Origin: Ruminococcaceae bacterium UBA1734
GTDB taxonomy: Bacteria; Bacillota; Clostridia; Oscillospirales; Acutalibacteraceae
NCBI GenBank assembly: GCA_002315765.1
Contig: DCIE01000055.1
Coordinates: 1 to 64,000 of the forward strand
Reading direction: 5' to 3'
DNA length: 64,000 bases
Made by a program: the position numbers and the translations under genes. Under the pieces are notes generated by a model that saw nothing but the letters and a program-made list of their open reading frames with translations, searched no databases and was not told the origin of the DNA. Shown piece by piece: positions 36,450 through 43,267 of the stretch (position 1 is its first letter; each line of letters starts with the position of its first letter).

Positions 36450-38842
36450 TATTTTCTAAGCTCGGCTCCTACTTTTTGCAATTTGTCGATAATATTGTTT
36501 GTAGCAATTTCGATTTGTTCGTCCGAGAGAGTGCCTTCGGATGAACGGAGAAATACGCTGTAAGCAACACTTTTTTTGCCTTCGGGGATTTGCGAACCCT
36601 CGTAAATATCAAAGAGCTTTATTCTTTCAAGAAGTCTACCTGCACCTTTTGAAATAGCCTGTTCAAGGGTGCCCACGCTTATATCCTTGTCGCAAAGGAA
36701 AGCAAAATCCCGTTCAACGGCAGGGAATTTCGGAAGCGGCTTGAAGGTTACTTTTCTCTTATTAATAGCAAGGAGAACATCAAGCTTGATTTCGGCAACA
36801 TAAACCCGTCTTTCAATGCCGTATGCTGTGGCAACCCTTGGGTGAACCTCGCCTAAAACGGCACAGGGAGTATTGTTTGCCTTAACAAGAGCCTGACGGC
36901 CCGGGTGTAAATAGGTTTCGTTGCTTCTTTCGTACTGGGTATGAGCTCCCATAAGAGCCATAACCTCTTCCACAATTCCCTTTAATGTGAAGAAATCCTC
37001 ATCATCGCCGTAAATGCCGATTGACATAGTGGGAAGTTCAAGAGGTTGTTGGGTTAAAGGCAAGGATTTCGGAATAAATCTCTTGCTGATTTCAAAAAAT
37101 CTTGCACCTTCGATTTTTCTGTTAATGTTAGTTGCCAAAACACTAAGCATACTTGTGGTAAGCTGTGTACGAAGAACCGAATATTCATCGCCTAAAGGAT
37201 TAAGAAGCTTAATGGCATTTCGTCTTTCGTCATTTTGGTCAAGATTTAAGGTGTCAAGGGCGCCGGAAGCGATAAATGAATAGGTTGCAATTTCGTAGGC
37301 TCCCATTCCGCAAAGCAAAGACTTTATTTTGTCGGTTTTAATTCTTTCGGGCAATTTTTGACCTCTTACCACATTACCTCTCATTGGAGTGCCTACAATA
37401 TGGTCGTAGCCGTAAATTCTCATAACCTCTTCGGCAAGGTCTGCTCTGCCCTCAACATCATCACGAATAGAGGGGACGCTAACGGTTAAAAGTCCGTTTT
37501 CGGCAGTAGTCTTAAGCTCAAGACGGTTGAGAATAGCCACAACTTCGTTTTCGGGAATTTCAACGCCTAAAAGCGCCAAAATATCCTTTGTTTTAACCTT
37601 TAAAATCTTGTTTTCGGGAAGTCCGTTATTACAGTCAATAACACCCTCAATTATATCACCGGCATCAAGGTCGGAAATAAGCTGTAATGCTCTTTCCATA
37701 GCATAGGCGGTGTTAATAATATCAATACCCTTTTCAAATCTGCCCGAAGCCTCGGTACGAATACCTAAAGCACGGCCGGTATGACGGATGTTATCTCTTT
37801 TAAACTTAGCGGATTCAAGGAATAGATTTTTAGTATCGTCCTCAATCTCGCTTTCAATTCCACCCATAATACCCGCAAGACAGGATGGCTTTTCACCGTC
37901 GGCAATAACAAGCATATCGCTGTTTAGTTTATATTCGTTGCCGTCAAGAGTGGTAATTGATTCTTCAGGCTTTGCATTTCTAACGATAATTTCCTTGTTT
38001 GAAAGCTTGTCGTAGTTAAATGCGTGCATAGGTTGACCGGTTTCAAGCATAACAAAGTTTGTAATATCAACTATGTTGTTAATGGGGCGCATACCCGAAG
38101 CGGTAATAGCCTTTTGCATCCAGGCAGGAGACGGCTTTATGCGAAGATTTCTGACAACCCTACCTATATAACGAGGGCAAAGCTCATAGTTTTCAACCGA
38201 TACCTTAATATAGTTTGAAATATTGTCGCCAACGGTTTTGTATTCCGGCTTCGGTGCTCTGAACTCTGTGCCTAAAACAACCGAAATTTCCTTTGCAACA
38301 CCTATAAAGCAGTTGCAGTCAGGGCGGTTTGCGGTAATCTTAAAGTCAATGATATAATCATCAAGACCTAAAACCTCACGCATATCGGTACCCGTAGGAC
38401 AATTATCTTCGTGAAGAATCATTATTCCGTTAACCGAAGCGCCTTCATAATCAGCCTCGGTTAAACAAAGCTCTCCGCCGGAACACATCATACCGTTTGA
38501 GGGAAGACCACGAAGTTTTCCTGCAACAATATGGGCGCCGTTAGGCAAATAACTGTCGTCAAGGGCGGCGGGAACCAAATCTCCCACACTGATATTTTGT
38601 GCCCCGGTAATAATTTGAACAAGTTCTTCTTTGCCTACATCCATTTGACAAATTTGCAAGTGGTCGCTGTCGGGATGAGGCTCAATCTTCATAATTCTTG
38701 CGGCAACAACATTCTTAAGGTTTTCGCCCTGTTGTTCAATGCTTTCGATTTCAAAACCGGCAAGAGTCATCTTGTCGCAAAGTTCGTCAACCGAAACATT
38801 TATATCTACATAATATTTAAGTGCTTTAAGTGAAATTTTCAT
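36449..38842 (-). CDS. pheT: Phenylalanine--tRNA ligase beta subunit
   Basis: A 797-residue beta subunit. In order: EMAP/tRNA-binding domain (residues of about 40-155), B3/4 editing domain, B5 domain, the catalytic-like domain and the C-terminal ferredoxin-fold anticodon-binding domain (FPAVERDFAFLCDKDISVGTLEQ). It works as an alpha2-beta2 tetramer with PheS and removes mischarged Tyr. It starts 15 bases after pheS. Confidence 0.95.
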   Translation of the reverse strand: MKISLKALKYYVDINVSVDELCDKMTLAGFEIESIEQQGENLKNVVAARIMKIEPHPDSDHLQICQMDVGKEELVQIITGAQNISVGDLVPAALDDSYLPNGAHIVAGKLRGLPSNGMMCSGGELCLTEADYEGASVNGIMILHEDNCPTGTDMREVLGLDDYIIDFKITANRPDCNCFIGVAKEISVVLGTEFRAPKPEYKTVGDNISNYIKVSVENYELCPRYIGRVVRNLRIKPSPAWMQKAITASGMRPINNIVDITNFVMLETGQPMHAFNYDKLSNKEIIVRNAKPEESITTLDGNEYKLNSDMLVIADGEKPSCLAGIMGGIESEIEDDTKNLFLESAKFKRDNIRHTGRALGIRTEASGRFEKGIDIINTAYAMERALQLISDLDAGDIIEGVIDCNNGLPENKILKVKTKDILALLGVEIPENEVVAILNRLELKTTAENGLLTVSVPSIRDDVEGRADLAEEVMRIYGYDHIVGTPMRGNVVRGQKLPERIKTDKIKSLLCGMGAYEIATYSFIASGALDTLNLDQNDERRNAIKLLNPLGDEYSVLRTQLTTSMLSVLATNINRKIEGARFFEISKRFIPKSLPLTQQPLELPTMSIGIYGDDEDFFTLKGIVEEVMALMGAHTQYERSNETYLHPGRQALVKANNTPCAVLGEVHPRVATAYGIERRVYVAEIKLDVLLAINKRKVTFKPLPKFPAVERDFAFLCDKDISVGTLEQAISKGAGRLLERIKLFDIYEGSQIPEGKKSVAYSVFLRSSEGTLSDEQIEIATNNIIDKLQKVGAELRK

Positions 38843-38857
38843 ATCAAACTGCCCTCC

Positions 38858-39877
38858 TTAAAACTGCTCAAGAAAACGCTTGTCGTTTTCAAACAAATGG
38901 CGAATATCGCTGATTTTGTATCTTGTGGTGGTAAGACGGTCAAGACCAATACCAAAGGCAAATCCGCTGTATTCTTCAGGGTCAATACCACAGCTTCTGA
39001 GAACATTAGGGTGAACCATACCGGCACCTAAAATCTCAATCCAACCGCTTCCTTTGCAGACACGGCAACCCTTTCCGCCGCATTCGGAGCAGGTTACATC
39101 AACCTCAACCGAAGGCTCGGTAAAAGGGAAGAAAGAAGGACGGAATTTAACATTCGTATCCTTGCCGTATATTTCGTGGGCGAATTGCTCAAGTACACCC
39201 TTAAGGTCGCACATAGTTACACCCTTATCCACAACAAGTCCTTCAATTTGATGGAAAACAGGGGAATGGGTTGCGTCAACCTCATCAGCTCTGAAAACTC
39301 TGCCCGGACAAATTACCCTGATAGGGGGCTTTCTTGTTTCCATTGTACGAATTTGCGCTGCCGAAGTTTGGGTACGAAGCAAAAGATTTTCCCCGAGATA
39401 GAATGTGTCCTGCATATCTCTTGCAGGGTGGTCGGCAGGTACATTTAAGCACTCAAAGTTGTAATGGTCGGTTTCAACCTCCGGACCGTCTAAAACATCA
39501 AATCCCATAGATTGAAAAATATCAATCATATCGTTAAGTACGGTATTAAGGGGGTGAAGCTTTCCCACCTTATTAACCTTCGGCGGCATAGTAATGTCGA
39601 TTGTTTCGGCTTTAAGCTTTAGTTCGGTAGCCTTTGCCTTAAGCTGGTCGGCTTTATTTCCGATTGCTTCCTCAACTACTGATTTTGCCTCGTTTACAAG
39701 TTGTCCCATTTTAGGACGCTCCTCGGGAGACAGAGAACCCATTTGCTTCAATATGGCTGTAAGTTCTCCCTTTTTGCCGAGATACTTAACACGAAGTTCT
39801 TCAATTCCTTTTTCGTCTATAGCCGAGCTAATTGCTTCCATAGCGGCGGCTTTAATGACTTCCAGCTTTTCTTTCAT
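38858..39877 (-). CDS. pheS: Phenylalanine--tRNA ligase alpha subunit
   Basis: A 339-residue class II catalytic subunit. An N-terminal coiled-coil for tRNA (residues 1-90) precedes motif 1, motif 2 (PIRVICPGRVFRADEVDATHSPVFHQIEG) and motif 3 (GFAFGIGLDRLTTTRYKI). ATG 39877 is chosen for GGAGG 8 bases upstream. The frame is open to 39922 but that extension lies in the leader terminator. A Phe T-box precedes it. Confidence 0.95.
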   Translation of the reverse strand: MKEKLEVIKAAAMEAISSAIDEKGIEELRVKYLGKKGELTAILKQMGSLSPEERPKMGQLVNEAKSVVEEAIGNKADQLKAKATELKLKAETIDITMPPKVNKVGKLHPLNTVLNDMIDIFQSMGFDVLDGPEVETDHYNFECLNVPADHPARDMQDTFYLGENLLLRTQTSAAQIRTMETRKPPIRVICPGRVFRADEVDATHSPVFHQIEGLVVDKGVTMCDLKGVLEQFAHEIYGKDTNVKFRPSFFPFTEPSVEVDVTCSECGGKGCRVCKGSGWIEILGAGMVHPNVLRSCGIDPEEYSGFAFGIGLDRLTTTRYKISDIRHLFENDKRFLEQF

Positions 39878-39904
39878 AAGATTTCCTCCATAAAATAAAG
39901 TGAT

Positions 39905-40222
39905 TTTAGGGCAAAAAAACACTTCGCCCTGAAAACAGGACGAAGCCGAACATTAAACCAAGCTCCGCGGTACCACCCGTAATTTTTCGCTCAAAGAGCA
40001 AACACTCTTGCGGTTTATAACGGAACCTGACCGTTACCGACTACTTATTATCAGTCCGTTACATTATATATACATATATATAACAAGTACGGCATAAGCT
40101 GTTCATCGGTACTGCTCCAAAGGGAACTTCAAATAAACTTTGAACAAAACGGCTTACAGCCAAGGCCGTCTTTCTCTTAGAACAAAGGGATTATTCTACT
40201 TTCCTTTTTCCTCGCATTTACA
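39905..40222 (-). ncRNA. T-box leader, phenylalanine specifier (UUC)
   Basis: A minus-strand T-box ahead of pheS. The conserved GGGTGGTACCGCGG is at 39978-39965, and the terminator CTTCGTCCTG/CAGGGCGAAG at 39945-39922 is followed by a T-run. The specifier loop reads GAA-G-TTC-C-CTTT, with TTC at 40126-40124 and a 5' AAAGG to pair with CCTTT. UUC agrees with the gene controlled. Confidence 0.93.
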
Positions 40223-40228
40223 CTTTGC

Positions 40229-40256
40229 ATTATATCATAAAAATTTATTTTTGCAA
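40229..40256 (-). promoter_or_regulatory. Promoter of the pheST operon
   Basis: On the minus strand TTGCAA (40256-40251) and TATAAT (40234-40229) are 16 bases apart, just upstream of the T-box RNA. Confidence 0.7.
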
Positions 40257-40270
40257 GGTTTTTTTATTTT

Positions 40271-40285
40271 TTTACATTTTGTAAA
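40271..40285. promoter_or_regulatory. Palindrome between pheS promoter and sipW operon
   Basis: TTTACA-TTT-TGTAAA is a perfect 6-base inverted repeat with a 3-base centre in the divergent intergenic region. It could be an operator for either operon. No regulator gene adjoins it. Confidence 0.45.
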
Positions 40286-40365
40286 CATATAATGCTATAA
40301 TTTAAAGCGTAGGTTGAGTAAGTGCCCGTTTTTTGAAAAAAATTGAAAAATTTCCCAAAAAATTA

Positions 40366-40394
40366 TAGACAAAGGGCAACAGATGTGATATAAT
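40366..40394 (+). promoter_or_regulatory. Promoter of the sipW-tasA-like operon
   Basis: TAGACA (40366-40371) and TATAAT (40389-40394), 17 bases apart. An AGGAG at 40406-40410 follows quickly and leads into a possible 30-codon leader frame (TTG 40420 to stop 40512) that overlaps the start of sipW. Confidence 0.65.
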
Positions 40395-40487
40395 AACAAC
40401 GATATAGGAGTGGTGGGTTTTGGCACCGCAATATATTGTGTTTAATATTTTTATTTGCAACAAAATAACTGATTGGAAAAAGTGGTC

Positions 40488-40991
40488 ATGGTTAAAAAGA
40501 TTTTTAATTTAATAACTACGATTTGCTCGTCTTTAATGGTTATTTTGGCTGTTTTGCTGGTGGGCGTTCGCCTAATCGGGTACACTCCTTTTTGTGTTTT
40601 GTCCGGCTCTATGACTCCTAAATATCTTCCCGGCGACCTTGTTTATGTTCAGAAGGTTGAGTTTGAAGATTTAAAAAAAGGCGATGTTATTACCTTTTTG
40701 ATAGGTGATGACAAGGTAGTAACCCATCGTATTGCCGATATCAATACCGATAACAGGACGATTGTTACCAAAGGTGATGCCAACGAAAGCAACGACACTT
40801 CCCCCGTTATGTATCAAAATGTTGTAGGTCGTGTTCGTTTTGCGTTGCCTAAGCTCGGTTATTTGTCGGACTTTATTCAAACCGACTCGGGCAAATATGC
40901 TGTTATTGCAGCATTCAGTTTATTGATTATTCTCTTTATAATTCCCGAGCTTTTCAAGAAAAGCGGAAAAAGGGAAGAAGAGAAGAAATAG
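40488..40991 (+). CDS. sipW: SipW-type signal peptidase I (S26B)
   Basis: A 167-residue membrane signal peptidase of the ER/archaeal S26B type. The catalytic Ser is S41 in LSGSMTPKY. In place of the usual lysine there is H80 in VVTHRIADI. A GD box (GDANESND) follows. Transmembrane helices lie at about 8-30 and 139-158. SipW of Bacillus processes TasA and TapA, and this gene heads a run of TasA-like genes, so its substrates are almost certainly those. ATG 40488 has only a weak site (GTGG), which may mean coupling to the leader frame. TTG 40473 is the alternative. Confidence 0.92.
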   Translation: MVKKIFNLITTICSSLMVILAVLLVGVRLIGYTPFCVLSGSMTPKYLPGDLVYVQKVEFEDLKKGDVITFLIGDDKVVTHRIADINTDNRTIVTKGDANESNDTSPVMYQNVVGRVRFALPKLGYLSDFIQTDSGKYAVIAAFSLLIILFIIPELFKKSGKREEEKK

Positions 40992-41061
40992 GTATATTAT
41001 ACCGGTTGTCGAAAACGGCAAAAGGTGTTAATATAAAATAAAAATTTTGGAGGAACAAAAA

Positions 41062-41802
41062 ATGTCAAAAAAGAAAGTTTTCTTGACAGTGCTTGCATTT
41101 GCGCTTGTATGTGCCCTTTCTATTACAGGTACCCTTGCGTATTTGACAGCAACATCAAACAATGTTACAAACACATTTGTAGCAGAGGCAGACGGTAAGC
41201 TTATCGATACCGACCCTGAAAATCCCGGAACTCCCGGTAAGTTCGAAATCGTAGAAGCTCCCGTTTTACCGGACGGAAACGGTAACTATGTAGAAAATAC
41301 AAGTTCCGGCGCCCAAACTACCACCAGCGGTTTAGATTACAAAATCGTTCCCGGTAGTAAGCTTTCAAAGAAAGCATCCATCAATGTAATCGGTAAGACT
41401 ACAATCCCTGCATACCTTTATTTAGAGGTAACCGAAAATCTTGACGAAGCAATCTATTCCTATGAAGTAGATGGCACCGTTTGGACTAAGATTGACGGTT
41501 TGACAGGTAACAACGGCGGTCAGATTTACTATTACACAGCAGGTCCTATTGCCGCTGACACCGATGATAACGAAAACTTTAAGAACATCAACATTCTTAA
41601 GGATGACGGCCAAGGCTACAACATTAAGGTTGACGGCGAAGTTACAGCTTCTACTTTAGCAACACTTACCGACAACAATATGGCTTTCTACGGCTATTTA
41701 GCTCAGGCTTCTTCAGGTACAGGCGATTCTGAATCTGCAAAGGCTGAGTCTGCATTCAATACCTGCTTCAAGGCTTCTGCATCAAGCAATGCTTCAAATT
41801 AA
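41062..41802 (+). CDS. TasA/camelysin-like secreted protein 1
   Basis: A 246-residue protein with a SipW-type signal (KKKVFLTVLAFALVCALSITGTLAYLTATSNNVTNTFVAEAD). A TasA-type beta-sandwich motif follows: YKIVPGSKLSKKASINVIGKTTIPAYLYLEV. The C-terminus is Ser/Ala-rich (SGTGDSESAKAESAFNTCFKASASSNASN). It is probably a fibre subunit cleaved by the SipW peptidase. GGAGG lies 8 bases before ATG 41062. No anchor signal is seen. It is the first of four such proteins in the operon and probably the major subunit by position; that is inference. Confidence 0.85.
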   Translation: MSKKKVFLTVLAFALVCALSITGTLAYLTATSNNVTNTFVAEADGKLIDTDPENPGTPGKFEIVEAPVLPDGNGNYVENTSSGAQTTTSGLDYKIVPGSKLSKKASINVIGKTTIPAYLYLEVTENLDEAIYSYEVDGTVWTKIDGLTGNNGGQIYYYTAGPIAADTDDNENFKNINILKDDGQGYNIKVDGEVTASTLATLTDNNMAFYGYLAQASSGTGDSESAKAESAFNTCFKASASSNASN

Positions 41803-41838
41803 TAGATAGCCTTAGTTAGATATTCGGAGGAAAAGACT

Positions 41839-42519
41839 ATGAAAAGAAAAATTGTTCTTGCTACAATCGCTATCTGTTTGGTAGCAATCGTAGCTTGTGG
41901 TTCTTTGGCTTATTTTTCAGGCACAAAGACCATTACAAATAAGTTTAAGGTAACAGCCGAAGGTGAAAGTGAACCTGAGGACGGCGACGATATCTTTTCG
42001 GTTGAAGTAACCGAAAAAGACCCATTAGGTAATCCAACCACATCCGGTGTTACTTATTATGAAGTAATTCCGGGCAAGGTTATCGCTAAAGAGCCTGTTG
42101 TAAAGAATACAGGTAAGTTTGACCAGTGGGTTCGTTTAACCGTTACATTCACATTGGCAAACGAATGGGATAACGCTGATACTCAGCTTACTAAAGATAA
42201 TCTTTTTGACAAGATTATTCTTGCTGATGCTAACTGCGGTTACGATGCTACAAAGTGGGACCGTGGAACAACCAAGAAGGACAGCGCAGCTAATACAGTA
42301 AGTTATATATTCTATTATAAGAACAAGCTTGCTCCGGATGAGACTGTAGCATTGTTCAAGGAATTAACCATTCCTACCTATCTTGATAATGACGATATGG
42401 CAGAACTTGCCGAATTCGATATCAAGGTAACAGCCGATGCTATTCAGGCTGACAACACAGGAACAACTGCTAAGGGCACATTCGAAAGCACAAATCCTGT
42501 TTATTGGACTGAAAAATAA
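41839..42519 (+). CDS. TasA/camelysin-like secreted protein 2
   Basis: A 226-residue secreted protein. The SipW-type signal is KRKIVLATIAICLVAIVACGSLAYFSGTKTITNKF. The shared motif appears as YEVIPGKVIAKEPVVKNTGKFDQWVRLTVTF. An acidic low-complexity piece (EGESEPEDGDD) links signal and domain. A GGAGG site precedes the ATG. It is followed by 180 bases rich in RNA structure before the next gene. Confidence 0.83.
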   Translation: MKRKIVLATIAICLVAIVACGSLAYFSGTKTITNKFKVTAEGESEPEDGDDIFSVEVTEKDPLGNPTTSGVTYYEVIPGKVIAKEPVVKNTGKFDQWVRLTVTFTLANEWDNADTQLTKDNLFDKIILADANCGYDATKWDRGTTKKDSAANTVSYIFYYKNKLAPDETVALFKELTIPTYLDNDDMAELAEFDIKVTADAIQADNTGTTAKGTFESTNPVYWTEK

Positions 42520-42558
42520 TTAGTCCCAATAAAAAACATTTTTTTGTTTGACCTTTAA

Positions 42559-42675
42559 CCCTACGGGTATATTATGCCCGTGGGGTGGCGTCAACTGACG
42601 GTTCTACTTTTGGTAGCATCGGAATAGATGATAGATTTTCGGTGTCGTTTATTCCGATTCTACCGAATACCAAAA
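42559..42675 (+). ncRNA. Structured RNA element inside the TasA-like operon
   Basis: In the 180-base gap between two coding regions there are three folds. CCCTACGGG pairs with CCCGTGGGG over 9 pairs (42559-42567, 42577-42585). CGTCA/TGACG forms a small palindrome (42589-42600). TTTTGGTAGCATCGGAATA pairs with TATTCCGAT and then TACC or TACCAAAA (42608-42626 with 42650-42675). None ends in a T-run, so this looks like an mRNA stability or partial-attenuation element rather than a plain terminator. Confidence 0.6.
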
Positions 42676-42698
42676 AAATAATCTTAAAGGTGATGTTT

Positions 42699-43253
42699 AT
42701 GAAGAGATTAAAAGTTCTGATTAGTTTAGCCCTTGTTTTTGCGGCACTTCTTTCATACGGTACCTATTCTCTTATTACCGGAGAAGGTATTGCAAAAAAC
42801 ATTATTACAATGGGCACAATTAACTTTGAAATCAAGGAGTTAGGTAAGGGCGGAAAACCCTTCCCCACCGAAGGTGTCTATGTACTTCCGGGTAGCACGG
42901 TAGATAAGGTTGTATCTATCAAGAATACCGGATTACAAAAGATTTACTTTAGAATAAAACTGTTAAAGAGTGTGGAAAACTCCGACCTTCCCGCCGAAGA
43001 GCAGTTAAAACTCGATATTAATACTACCGAGTGGACCTATAAAGACGGATATTATTATCATAACGAAGCCATCGGCATAGGTAAAGAGACTACACCTTTG
43101 TTTACCAAGGTATATGTTGACGGTGCTTCGGTTGATAATAAGTATTTAGGCAAGACCTTCTTATTAAAGGTTCGTGGCGAATATGTACAAAGCAAAAATA
43201 ACGGAAACAGTCCATTTGAAGCAGTTGGCTGGTCCGCAGATTCCGGTGAATAA
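42699..43253 (+). CDS. TasA-like secreted protein 3
   Basis: A 184-residue exported protein. The signal (KRLKVLISLALVFAALLSYGTYSLITGEGIAKNIITMG) is a diverged SipW type. The shared motif reads YVLPGSTVDKVVSIKNTGLQKIYFRIKLLK. It is smaller and more Lys-rich than the first two. ATG 42699 has AAAGGTGAT upstream. The frame is open back to 42585, but that stretch is the structured RNA element. Confidence 0.78.
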   Translation: MKRLKVLISLALVFAALLSYGTYSLITGEGIAKNIITMGTINFEIKELGKGGKPFPTEGVYVLPGSTVDKVVSIKNTGLQKIYFRIKLLKSVENSDLPAEEQLKLDINTTEWTYKDGYYYHNEAIGIGKETTPLFTKVYVDGASVDNKYLGKTFLLKVRGEYVQSKNNGNSPFEAVGWSADSGE

Positions 43254-43267
43254 GGAGGTTGATGACT

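Noticed and set aside
40411..40428. GGTGGG...GGCACCGC resembling a T-box core upstream of sipW
   Set aside because: There is no stem I, no AGAGAG motif, no terminator/antiterminator pair and no room for a leader between promoter and sipW.
42585..42698. 38-residue N-terminal extension of the third TasA-like protein
   Set aside because: The stretch is the structured RNA region. A proper AAAGGTGAT site and signal peptide begin at 42699.
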